Shown in pieces: positions 42,105 to 50,157 of a DNA stretch of 64,000 nt; position 1 is the stretch's first letter; each line of letters opens with the position of its first letter. Both the position numbers and the translations under genes were made by a program. The notes beneath the pieces were generated by a model. It saw only the letters and a list, made by a program, of their open reading frames with translations. It searched no databases and was not told the origin of the DNA. This DNA is from CAIUKX01 sp964580965. GTDB taxonomy: Bacteria; Bacteroidota; Bacteroidia; Flavobacteriales_D; Crocinitomicaceae. The stretch is from NCBI GenBank assembly GCA_964580965.1, contig CAZOLZ010000003.1, forward strand, positions 24,875 through 88,874. The letters are read 5' to 3'.

Positions 42105-42129
42105 AAAAATAGATTTTTTTTTGAATCTA
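42105..42129 (-). terminator. weak intrinsic terminator after purH
   Basis: On the minus strand TAGATT / AATCTA with an 8-base A-rich loop, followed by TTTTT. The stem is short and AT-rich, so termination may be partial. Confidence 0.42.
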
Positions 42130-42148
42130 CACTTACGAAAATAAAAAA

Positions 42149-43678
42149 TTAATGTTTAAAATGCCTATTTCCAGTAAAAACCATTGACATTTGATGCTCA
42201 TCACAGTAATTGATAGATAATTCATCTTTTATTGAGCCACCAGGTTGAATTACTGAAGTGATACCCGCCTTATCCGCGATTTCAACACAATCAGGGAAAG
42301 GGAAGAAAGCATCTGATGACATAACAGCACCTTTCAAATCAAACCCAAATGATTGTGCTTTATGGATAGCTTGAGACAACGCATCTACTCTTGATGTTTG
42401 CCCAGTTCCACAAGCTAATAATTGGTTATCTTTAGCTAAAACAATTGTATTTGACTTTACATGTTTTACAATTTTATTAGCAAATAATAAATCATTAATT
42501 TCTGATTCAGAAGGAGTTAATTTAGTTCTTGATTCTAAATTTTCTTTTGTTTCAGTGATTAAATCTTTATCTTGTTCTAATACTCCATTCAAAATTGTTC
42601 TGAATTGTCTTTTAGGTAATTCAACTTCTTTTTGAACTAAAATAATTCTATTTTTTTTGCTTTTCAATAATTCTAATGCATCAGCATCAAAGCTAGGTGC
42701 AATTACTACTTCACAGAACAATTCATTAATTTCTGTTGCAGTAGCCATATCAATTGTTGTGTTAGCAATTAAAATACCACCAAAAGCACTAACTGGATCT
42801 GAAGCTAAAGTTGCTACATAAGCCTCTTTCAATGTTGGCCTGATTGCTAATCCGCAAGGATTGTTGTGTTTTAAAATTGCAAAAGTTGGCGCTTCGTTTT
42901 TAAATTCATTCATTAAGTTTACTGCAGCATCAACATCTAGTAAATTATTGAAGGACAACTCTTTTCCATGCAGTTTATCAAACATAGCATCTAAATCACC
43001 ATGAAAAATTCCTTTTTGATGAGGGTTTTCACCATATCGTAAAATTTGTGATTGTTGAATGCTTTGCTTGAACAATTCTTTTTCTCCTTGATTGAAGTAA
43101 TTAAAGATGTGAGTATCGTAGTGAGAAGATACATTGAAAGCGTCTCTTGAGAATGATTTTCTTTGTTCCAAAGTTGTATAACCATTTCCGTTTTCTAAAA
43201 TCTCTAAAAATTCAGCATACTGAGATTGACTAGGGATGATAACGACATCTTTAAAATTTTTCGCTGCTGCTCTAATTAATGAGATACCACCGATATCAAT
43301 TTTTTCAATGATTTCAGTTTCTTCTGCTCCTGATGCAACTGTAGCCTCAAAAGGATATAAATCAACTATCACTAAATCAATTTCAGGAATTTCATATTCA
43401 GCAATTTGAGCTTGATCTTCATGTAAATCTCTACGGTTTAATATCCCCCCAAAAATTTTCGGATGTAATGTCTTAACTCGTCCACCTAAAATTGAAGGAT
43501 ATGATGTTAAATCTTCTACTCGCTGAACTGGTACATCTAATGATTCAATGAAAGACTGTGTTCCTCCTGTAGAATAGATTGTAACATTTTGTGCATGTAA
43601 GGCTTTGATAATAGGCTCTAAACCTGATTTGTCAAAAACTGAAATTAAAGCCGAAGTAATTTTTTTTGTTGTACTCAT
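42149..43678 (-). CDS. purH: bifunctional AICAR formyltransferase / IMP cyclohydrolase
   Basis: A 509-residue PurH, catalysing the last two steps to IMP. The N-terminal MGS-like cyclohydrolase domain has ISVFDKSGLEP (shortened at start), STGGTQSFIES and GRVKTLHPKIFGGIL; the C-terminal domain has RYGENPHQKGIF, LKHNNPCGLA, SDPVSAFGGILIAN, SSDAFFPFPD and QPGGSIKDE. Complete. It has its own promoter box (TAACTTTG) and is separate from purQ-purD at 22-24 kb. Confidence 0.97.
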   Translation of the reverse strand: MSTTKKITSALISVFDKSGLEPIIKALHAQNVTIYSTGGTQSFIESLDVPVQRVEDLTSYPSILGGRVKTLHPKIFGGILNRRDLHEDQAQIAEYEIPEIDLVIVDLYPFEATVASGAEETEIIEKIDIGGISLIRAAAKNFKDVVIIPSQSQYAEFLEILENGNGYTTLEQRKSFSRDAFNVSSHYDTHIFNYFNQGEKELFKQSIQQSQILRYGENPHQKGIFHGDLDAMFDKLHGKELSFNNLLDVDAAVNLMNEFKNEAPTFAILKHNNPCGLAIRPTLKEAYVATLASDPVSAFGGILIANTTIDMATATEINELFCEVVIAPSFDADALELLKSKKNRIILVQKEVELPKRQFRTILNGVLEQDKDLITETKENLESRTKLTPSESEINDLLFANKIVKHVKSNTIVLAKDNQLLACGTGQTSRVDALSQAIHKAQSFGFDLKGAVMSSDAFFPFPDCVEIADKAGITSVIQPGGSIKDELSINYCDEHQMSMVFTGNRHFKH

Positions 43679-43700
43679 TTTACATTTTAAAATAAAAACG

Positions 43701-43708
43701 CAAAGTTA
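43701..43708 (-). promoter_or_regulatory. -7 promoter box of purH
   Basis: TAACTTTG on the minus strand, followed by CG, a perfect TAnnTTTG match 22 bases before the purH ATG. The -33 position has no clear TTG. Confidence 0.58.
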
Positions 43709-43755
43709 CTTTATTTTATGCTATTTGAAAAGAATGAGTTTGAGTATTTTATAAA

Positions 43756-45420
43756 CTAGATTTTAACAATTGATTTTAATATTGTCTTTCCTTCTTTTGA
43801 TATTTTGATATGATAAACACCATGTGCAAGATTTGAAAGACTAATCGAAGCTTTTCCATCGTTCATTTTAACTTCGTTAACAATTGTTCCAACAACGTCG
43901 ATTACTTGAATAGAATAATTAGCTACGTCAATCGATTCGATAATAACAATATCGTTTGTAGGATTCGGATATACGTTAACTTTCTCATCTAAAGTTATTT
44001 CACGAACAGCAGCTAAAGAACAAGGGTTATCAGACCCATCCATTGTTTTTTCTCCGGTGTTTTCCGGATCGAGATATGTAGCCAGCCTTTGATTAGCACT
44101 TGTTCCATTTCCGGACCAATGATAAGATAATTTTCCATAATAATCTGGATAAGTTGGTGTATTACAGTAGGAAGAGCCTCCTGTTAAAGTTCCAACTATT
44201 CTTGAATCTCCATTATTGTGAGTAAATATGGGTGAACCTGAAGATCCTCCCTCAGTAATTCCATGCCCATTTGTTGTCGAAACCCAATTTACAACCCAGT
44301 GTGTATTATTTTGAATACCTCCATATGTATCCGAATAAACAGCAGAATTATAAGTGGAAATTTTCTTGATATCTCCTGATGGGTGATGGATTCCAACTCC
44401 TTCAGAAGATGCTGAGTTATTAGCGTCCCAGCCATTCCAATAAGCATTAAAGTCATTAGATTTTAAACGTTCGATTGTTGTAGCCTCTGTTGCAGTAGTT
44501 CCTAATTGGACCAATAAAAAATCTGAACCAGAATCTCCTCCGTTATCATTTGAATCAGCCAAACGAACACAACCCGTGATATAGTTGCTTGCAAGCGAGC
44601 CTGATGATGTTGGGTTTGAACAAGATGATGATTCATAGTTAAAAAAGAATTGCCACAATTTCATATCGTTTGAGGATGTATTAATACCACAATGTAAAGC
44701 CAATAAAAATAGGGGCTTGCAATCTTTTGCTTTGTTGTTAACTAAAGAACCTGAACAATAGCCAGCTGTGTTACCTTCTATAATATATATTCTTGCTACC
44801 CCTCTTTTTTCATCTTGATATTCATCTCCCTCTGAACAATTTACATTCACTTCACAATATGCAGATTCATTGATTTTTTCTTTTGACCTAACAGTTGAAC
44901 GATAATTGTAAAATACTCGATCCAATTCAATTTCAGAGTTTGTTCCATATTCATCCTCAACCAATGTCAAAATTGCTGCATCTCCTTCGCACATTGAAAT
45001 GATTTGTTGCCAGTCGTCTAGAACATCATCACTTGTGAAAATTTTGGAGATTTTCTCACCTTTTTTATTTTCAACCCAAAATGAAGCATTACCATGCAAT
45101 ACAAACTTTTTGAAAACAAATGATAATGATTCAGCTCCTTTTTGAGTGATAGAGACCTGCCATTTTCTAGCTCTATTAGCAAGCGTAGACCATGTTCCTT
45201 GATTGGAATTGTTTAATTGAAAGTTTGTTGCAACCCCTACCCTGTATAACATTCCTGCCTTATCTCTTTCAAGGTCTTCTTTTACTAAAGCATTTAAATC
45301 TGGTGATACTAAATCGAAATGTTGTACTGGGATTTTAGCTGAAAAACTGAAGTTAATTTGTAATGTTATGAATAGCGTTAATGCAATTCTTGCTGTTAGA
45401 ATTGTAATTTTTTTGTTCAT
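43756..45420 (-). CDS. secreted lysyl-endopeptidase-like serine protease with type IX sorting domain
   Basis: A 554-residue exported protein with a signal peptide ending FSA near residue 28. The catalytic region is a trypsin-like S1 domain of the Achromobacter lysyl endopeptidase type: His in FLLALHCGINTSS, Asp in SGSDFLLVQLG and Ser in EGGSSGSPIFTH. Several Cys residues (for example YCEVNVNC and SYCNTP) could form disulfides. The end is a type A C-terminal sorting domain beginning VNVYPNPTND, so it should leave through type IX secretion and attach to the surface or be released. It is divergent from the response regulator gene. Confidence 0.85.
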   Translation of the reverse strand: MNKKITILTARIALTLFITLQINFSFSAKIPVQHFDLVSPDLNALVKEDLERDKAGMLYRVGVATNFQLNNSNQGTWSTLANRARKWQVSITQKGAESLSFVFKKFVLHGNASFWVENKKGEKISKIFTSDDVLDDWQQIISMCEGDAAILTLVEDEYGTNSEIELDRVFYNYRSTVRSKEKINESAYCEVNVNCSEGDEYQDEKRGVARIYIIEGNTAGYCSGSLVNNKAKDCKPLFLLALHCGINTSSNDMKLWQFFFNYESSSCSNPTSSGSLASNYITGCVRLADSNDNGGDSGSDFLLVQLGTTATEATTIERLKSNDFNAYWNGWDANNSASSEGVGIHHPSGDIKKISTYNSAVYSDTYGGIQNNTHWVVNWVSTTNGHGITEGGSSGSPIFTHNNGDSRIVGTLTGGSSYCNTPTYPDYYGKLSYHWSGNGTSANQRLATYLDPENTGEKTMDGSDNPCSLAAVREITLDEKVNVYPNPTNDIVIIESIDVANYSIQVIDVVGTIVNEVKMNDGKASISLSNLAHGVYHIKISKEGKTILKSIVKI

Positions 45421-45521
45421 AGTTTTATTGTTTTAGCTGTTCAATTTAGTCATTCTATTTGTAATTCGCTGATTTTTCGTTAAAATTGTTGAATTATTGA
45501 GTGAACTGTAATTATTTCTTT

Positions 45522-46190
45522 ATGAGTAAAATTGTTCTAGTCGAAGATGAGAAAAGTTTATCTGAAATGATCCGTCTCAATTTAGAGTTGGATGGTTTTC
45601 AGGTTGATGTTTATGATGATGGGCAACAAGTTATTGATAATCTCGATAAGATCGTCCATTCAGATATTGTGATTTTGGATGTAATGTTACCACATGTTAA
45701 TGGTGTTGATATCTGTAAAGCAATACGAAAAATATCAAAAGTTCCTATTTTATTTTTATCAGCAAAAGGAACTACAACAGATAAAATCACAGGACTTAAA
45801 GCTGGTGCGAATGACTATTTATCGAAGCCCTTCGATTTAGAGGAATTATTGTTGAGAATTCAAAATTTATTACCTGAATCAGAAACAAATGAAATTAAGA
45901 TTGGACAATATACTGTTCATTTCAATACTTTTGAGATTCATGATGGAACAAACAACGTGATTTCGGTTTTAAATAAACGAGAAATTGAACTTCTTAAATT
46001 ATTTGCCGAAAAAAATGGTCAAGTTATTCCACGTGATGAAATTCTAGATCGTATTTGGCCTGATCAATATCCAACATCTAGAACGATTGATAATTATATC
46101 CTGGCTTTCAGAAAGTTATTTGAAGAAGACCCTAAAAATCCAGTTTATTTTCATTCGGTAAGAGGGGTGGGATATAAGGCTAGTTTCTAA
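45522..46190 (+). CDS. OmpR-family response regulator, orphan
   Basis: A 222-residue DNA-binding response regulator. The receiver domain (1-120) has the acidic pair E8/D9, phosphorylated Asp53 in VILDVMLP, Thr/Ser in LFLSAKG and Lys in YLSKPFD. A winged-helix domain of the Trans_reg_C type follows (NKREIELLKLFAEKNGQVI, shortened, and SRTIDNYILAFRKLFEEDP). A GTG at 45501 is in frame but the ATG at 45522 gives the normal N-terminus. No histidine kinase gene is next to it, so its partner is elsewhere. The divergent protease gene is a possible but unproven target. Confidence 0.88.
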   Translation: MSKIVLVEDEKSLSEMIRLNLELDGFQVDVYDDGQQVIDNLDKIVHSDIVILDVMLPHVNGVDICKAIRKISKVPILFLSAKGTTTDKITGLKAGANDYLSKPFDLEELLLRIQNLLPESETNEIKIGQYTVHFNTFEIHDGTNNVISVLNKREIELLKLFAEKNGQVIPRDEILDRIWPDQYPTSRTIDNYILAFRKLFEEDPKNPVYFHSVRGVGYKASF

Positions 46191-46339
46191 ATGTTGTCAA
46201 CTATTTTAAAATTAGAGGTTAGGTTTAAGGTGGTATCAAAGTAATAATCGTATTTATTTTTAGTAATCATATCCCTCAAAAATTAACATACTATAACAGC
46301 TAAACGTTAAAAGCTAATCACTATTCGAATGTAAATCAT

Positions 46340-46347
46340 TAAATTTG
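46340..46347 (+). promoter_or_regulatory. -7 promoter box of the dCMP deaminase gene
   Basis: TAAATTTG, a perfect TAnnTTTG match. A start site 5-7 bases on would give only a few leader bases before ATG 46358 and about 11 before ATG 46364. Confidence 0.5.
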
Positions 46348-46357
46348 TTGCACATAA

Positions 46358-46816
46358 ATGAACATGACAGAAGATAAAGACAAATTAAAGCAATTAAGAT
46401 ACGATACTGCTTACCTGCGAATGGCTAAAACTTGGAGTAGTTTATCTCATTGTAAACGTAAACAAGTAGGTGCCATAATTGTAAAAGATGGAATGGTTAT
46501 TTCCGATGGTTATAATGGAACACCTGCTGGTTTTGACAATTGCTGTGAAAATGAAAAAGGAGAGACACATTGGTATGTCCTTCATGCTGAAGCTAATGCA
46601 ATTTTAAAGGTAGCAAAGTCTACTAATGATTGTAGAGGTGCAACACTCTATCAAACTTTATCTCCATGCAAAGATTGCAGTAAATTGATTCTACAAGCAG
46701 GAATTAAAAAGGTCGTTTTTATTGATAATTACAAAGACACATCAGGTATTGATTTTTTACGTGACGCTGGTATAGAGATAGTTCATATTCCAAATATAGA
46801 TGAACATGGGGAATAA
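46358..46816 (+). CDS. dCMP deaminase (ComEB-like zinc deaminase)
   Basis: A 152-residue cytidine/deoxycytidylate deaminase. Zinc site: HAEANAIL (His and catalytic Glu) and SPCKDCSKLI (two Cys). The KRKQVGAIIVKDGMVISDGY segment and the early Cys-rich DNCCENEKGETHW stretch fit the dCMP deaminase subgroup, which makes dUMP for thymidylate synthesis. The ATG at 46364 is an alternative start. The end overlaps the start of the ctpA-like gene by 11-17 bases, depending on which start is used there. Confidence 0.88.
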   Translation: MNMTEDKDKLKQLRYDTAYLRMAKTWSSLSHCKRKQVGAIIVKDGMVISDGYNGTPAGFDNCCENEKGETHWYVLHAEANAILKVAKSTNDCRGATLYQTLSPCKDCSKLILQAGIKKVVFIDNYKDTSGIDFLRDAGIEIVHIPNIDEHGE

Positions 46817-48410
46817 TAATAAGTATTTAATACCCTTGTTACTCTCTATTTTTCTATCATCAGGATTATTATTAGGTTATTATTTTTCTCCTTCAATAAA
46901 AGGAACAAATCGATTTTCTTTTTCTTCTCCATCCAAAGGAGAACAACGTTACCAAAAGATCCAAGACATAATCAATATTCTAGATAATAAATATGTTGAT
47001 ACGATTAATGGAAGTCATTTGTTTGAGAAAACAATTGCGGATATGTTGCATAAATTGGATCCGCACAGCAATTACATCCCTGCCGACGAATTACAGGCCA
47101 TGCAAGAATCCATTCAAGGTGAATTTGGTGGTATAGGCGTACGGTTTTTTATGATTCGTGATACTTTATGCATCACACATGTTATTAAAGATTCTCCCTC
47201 TGAAAAGGTTGGGATTTTAGCTGGTGACAAAATTGTGAAAGTAGAGCAAACAAATATTGCTTCAAAAAAAGTAAGTACAGAAAAAATTATGTCGTTGTTA
47301 AAGGGTACAAAAGATACACCTGTAAACGTTGAAATTATAAGAAATAAAAAACGTTTAAAGAAGAAAATCATTCGTGGCGGAATTCCAATAGCTTCCATTT
47401 CTTGTTCAATGCTTTTAGATAAAATAACTGGATACATTAAGGTTGATCAGTTTTCCGTAAATACAGCTAAAGAGTTTTACAAAGAAGCGTCATATTTGAA
47501 AGCTCAAGGAATGCGTAAGTTAATCCTCGACTTGAGAAACAATGGCGGTGGTGTTTTAACAAGTGCTACTAAAATTGTTGATGAGTTTCTACCTGGTGGC
47601 TTACCAATTGTTTCAACGAAAGGAGAACATTCTAAAGATTACACCTACAAATCAACTAATGGTGGAATATTAGAACATACTGATGTTGTGGTCTTAATCA
47701 ATGCTAATTCTGCTTCAGCAAGTGAGATTGTTGCAGGAGCAATTCAAGACAACGATAGAGGTACAATTATTGGCAGAAGATCGTTCGGAAAAGGATTAGT
47801 TCAGGAAGATATTCGATTAAGGGACGGAAGTAATTTACGTTTAACTGTTGCTCGTTATTACACGCCTACAGGGAGATGTATTCAAAAATCATATAATGGA
47901 AGCTATGAAGATTATTACCAAGACCAAGTAGAACGTATCGAGAATGGGGAGTTGTATTCACCTGATTCTAGTATGTTTGTCGATTCATTGAAATTTACTA
48001 CGCCTAGAGGTAAAACTGTATATGGGGGCGGTGGTATTATGCCAGATATTTTTGTTCCTTTTGATACAACTGGAATGGGTTTTTTGTATTCAGCATTAAG
48101 GTATACATCGGCTTTTCAAGCGTTTGGTTTTGACTATGTTAATGACAAAAGAACGAAATGGTCTAGTCCAAAACAATTTAATAAAACGTTTAATGTTGAT
48201 GAAGCATTATTTCAAAAATTCATGAATTACATTGATGAGTATTATGCTGTGAAAGCAAATGCAGATGAAATAGCATCAAGTAAAAAAATGATTGTGCGAA
48301 CAATCAAAGCTGAAATAGCAAGACAACTCTGGGAAGAACAAGGTTATTATTACGTTCAAAGCAAGTTTGATAAAGAAGTTCAAAAAGGAATACAAGAATT
48401 AGAAAAATAA
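46800..48410 (+). CDS. C-terminal processing peptidase (S41, CtpA-like)
   Basis: A 536-residue periplasmic protease with an N-terminal membrane anchor (YLIPLLLSIFLSSGLLLGYYF). A PDZ domain spans about 90-190 (GIGVRFFMIRDTLCITHVIK) and the S41 domain follows, with the catalytic Ser in NANSASASEIVAGAIQDNDR and Lys in GRRSFGKGLVQE. It degrades or trims envelope proteins from their C-termini. ATG 46800 and ATG 46806 are both possible; either overlaps the dCMP deaminase gene, so translation is coupled. This gene pair is common in Bacteroidota. Confidence 0.92.
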   Translation: MNMGNNNKYLIPLLLSIFLSSGLLLGYYFSPSIKGTNRFSFSSPSKGEQRYQKIQDIINILDNKYVDTINGSHLFEKTIADMLHKLDPHSNYIPADELQAMQESIQGEFGGIGVRFFMIRDTLCITHVIKDSPSEKVGILAGDKIVKVEQTNIASKKVSTEKIMSLLKGTKDTPVNVEIIRNKKRLKKKIIRGGIPIASISCSMLLDKITGYIKVDQFSVNTAKEFYKEASYLKAQGMRKLILDLRNNGGGVLTSATKIVDEFLPGGLPIVSTKGEHSKDYTYKSTNGGILEHTDVVVLINANSASASEIVAGAIQDNDRGTIIGRRSFGKGLVQEDIRLRDGSNLRLTVARYYTPTGRCIQKSYNGSYEDYYQDQVERIENGELYSPDSSMFVDSLKFTTPRGKTVYGGGGIMPDIFVPFDTTGMGFLYSALRYTSAFQAFGFDYVNDKRTKWSSPKQFNKTFNVDEALFQKFMNYIDEYYAVKANADEIASSKKMIVRTIKAEIARQLWEEQGYYYVQSKFDKEVQKGIQELEK

Positions 48411-48447
48411 ACAAATACACATGTTTTTTAATTATTAAAACAAGCCG

Positions 48448-48455
48448 TATATTTG
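48448..48455 (+). promoter_or_regulatory. -7 promoter box of hemL
   Basis: TATATTTG, perfect TAnnTTTG match. The open frame of hemL extends back into this box (TTG at 48453), so the box shows that the real start is the ATG at 48480 or 48483. Confidence 0.6.
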
Positions 48456-48479
48456 TATAATTTAAGAAAATTAGGTGTT

Positions 48480-49793
48480 ATGATGATAAAAGAAACTTTA
48501 AAGCTAAAGCGACCAACTTCAGAAGCATTATTTGAAAAATCAAAAAATTATTTCCCTGGTGGTGTTAATTCTCCTGTAAGAGCATTCAAATCAGTTGATG
48601 GTGCTCCTTTATTTGTTAAGAAAGGAAATGGCTGTCACATTTGGGATGAAGATGATAATCAGTTTATTGATTTTTGTGGAAGTTGGGGGCCATTAATCTT
48701 AGGTCATAACCACCCAAACGTTTTCGAAAATGTTGTTGAAACTTTAAAAAATGGTTCAAGTTTCGGAGCACCAACATGCAAAGAAAATGAATTAGCAGAA
48801 TTGATTTTAGATAGAAACCCATTCATTGATAAAATTCGTTTTGTTAGTTCTGGTACTGAAGCTGTAATGTCTGCAATTCGTTTAGCAAGAGGTTACACAA
48901 AGAAAAATAAAGTATTAAAATTTGAAGGTTGTTACCATGGTCATGTTGACTCTATGTTGGTTAAAGCAGGTTCAGGCTTAGTTACTTTTGGAACATCTTC
49001 TACAAGTGAAGGTATTCCAGAAAGTTACATCAATGAAACATTAGTTGTTGAATTGAACGACATCGATGCGCTGAGAAAATGTTTTGCTGAATATAAAGAT
49101 GAATTAGCTTGTGCGATTATTGAACCAATTCCTGCTAATAATGGATTGTTATTACAAGAATTAACATTCCTTAAAGAGTTACGTCAATTATGTACAGATA
49201 ATGGTGTTTTATTGTTCTTTGATGAGGTAATTTCTGGATTCAGAGTTGCATTTTCAGGTGCTGCTGAATTATATGGAATAACACCAGACATAGTTACTTA
49301 TGGTAAAATCATCGGTGGTGGTTTACCTGTTGGTGCATATGGTGCTAAGAAAGAAATTATGTCGTGCGTCTCTCCTGATGGACCGGTTTATCAAGCTGGA
49401 ACCTTATCAGGTAATCCTGTTGCCATGGCGGCTGGAATTGCACAATTGACTGAATTAGCAAAACCTGGTTTCTATGAAGATCAAGAAGAAAGAACTAAAT
49501 TCTTTGTAGATATAATCAATCAACACGCTAGGGCTAAAGGATACAATTTTGAGCTAGTAACATTAGCTTCAATTTTCTGGTTGTCATTTGATGGTAAAAA
49601 ACACATCAGAAGAGCTGGGGAAATCAATCCTGATATGACTGGTTTTAGAAAAATTTACAGTGCTTTATTAGAAAGAGGTATTTATTTAGGACCAAGCGGA
49701 TACGAAGTTGGGTTCATTTCTGCAGCTCATACAAAAGAAATATTAACAGATGCAGCAGTGAAGTTCTGTGATGCATTGGATGAAATCTTTTAA
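48480..49793 (+). CDS. hemL: glutamate-1-semialdehyde 2,1-aminomutase
   Basis: A 437-residue PLP enzyme of the class III aminotransferase fold making 5-aminolevulinate for heme. Visible: YFPGGVNSPVRAFKSVDG near the start, RFVSSGTEAVMSAIRLARG (PLP phosphate), FEGCYHGHVDSMLVKAGSG, FFDEVISGFRV with the conserved Asp, and the PLP Lys in VTYGKIIGGGLPVGAYG. Full length. Starts at tandem ATGs (48480, 48483). Monocistronic, with a promoter and a weak terminator. Confidence 0.96.
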   Translation: MMIKETLKLKRPTSEALFEKSKNYFPGGVNSPVRAFKSVDGAPLFVKKGNGCHIWDEDDNQFIDFCGSWGPLILGHNHPNVFENVVETLKNGSSFGAPTCKENELAELILDRNPFIDKIRFVSSGTEAVMSAIRLARGYTKKNKVLKFEGCYHGHVDSMLVKAGSGLVTFGTSSTSEGIPESYINETLVVELNDIDALRKCFAEYKDELACAIIEPIPANNGLLLQELTFLKELRQLCTDNGVLLFFDEVISGFRVAFSGAAELYGITPDIVTYGKIIGGGLPVGAYGAKKEIMSCVSPDGPVYQAGTLSGNPVAMAAGIAQLTELAKPGFYEDQEERTKFFVDIINQHARAKGYNFELVTLASIFWLSFDGKKHIRRAGEINPDMTGFRKIYSALLERGIYLGPSGYEVGFISAAHTKEILTDAAVKFCDALDEIF

Positions 49794-49801
49794 CTAAATA
49801 G

Positions 49802-49824
49802 AATTAATCAGATTAATTTTTTTT
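49802..49824 (+). terminator. candidate weak terminator of hemL
   Basis: AATTAAT-CAG-ATTAATT followed by a T run. The stem is made of A-T pairs only with a 3-base loop, so it is a weak candidate. Confidence 0.4.
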
Positions 49825-50085
49825 GAGGCCTTCAAATAAATAAAAGAAGTGTTTTTAAAATATTGATAATTAAACGATTGTATATTTGGTTTAGCAAATG
49901 AATGCCAAATTGTGATGTTCTTATAAATTAAAGAATTAGCACTAAACTGTAGTTTTGTCATTTGTGATTCCTCTACCAATTAGTTACTCAATAAGCCATT
50001 TCGCTCCTTTTACAGTCTAGTTTTGTTTAAAGATTGAGTAAGTTTCTTTTCCTAATATTTATTTATTCCATTATCAAAATCTATT

Positions 50086-50093
50086 TATATTTG
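50086..50093 (+). promoter_or_regulatory. -7 promoter box of the SulP gene
   Basis: TATATTTG, perfect TAnnTTTG match, about 64 bases before the ATG at 50158. No clear -33 TTG. Confidence 0.5.
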
Positions 50094-50157
50094 TTGCTAT
50101 GTCCCTTAAATTAATAGGACAGAAATTATTTCGAGTTGAATGATAGATTAGATTGTG

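Larger units (their letters stand above)
49794..50157. other. intergenic region hemL-sulP
   Basis: 364 bases, very AT-rich. It holds a candidate terminator of hemL (49802-49824) and the sulP promoter box (50086-50093). The 61-codon frame on the minus strand looks like chance. I see no RNA gene. Confidence 0.5.

Noticed and set aside
45501..45521. GTG start for the response regulator
   Set aside because: It would add seven residues before the usual receiver-domain N-terminus MSKIVLVEDE; the ATG at 45522 fits the family.
49794..49979. 61-codon open frame on the minus strand between hemL and sulP
   Set aside because: The sequence has no signal peptide, motif or low-complexity pattern of a real protein, and lies over a terminator candidate; it looks like chance in AT-rich DNA.
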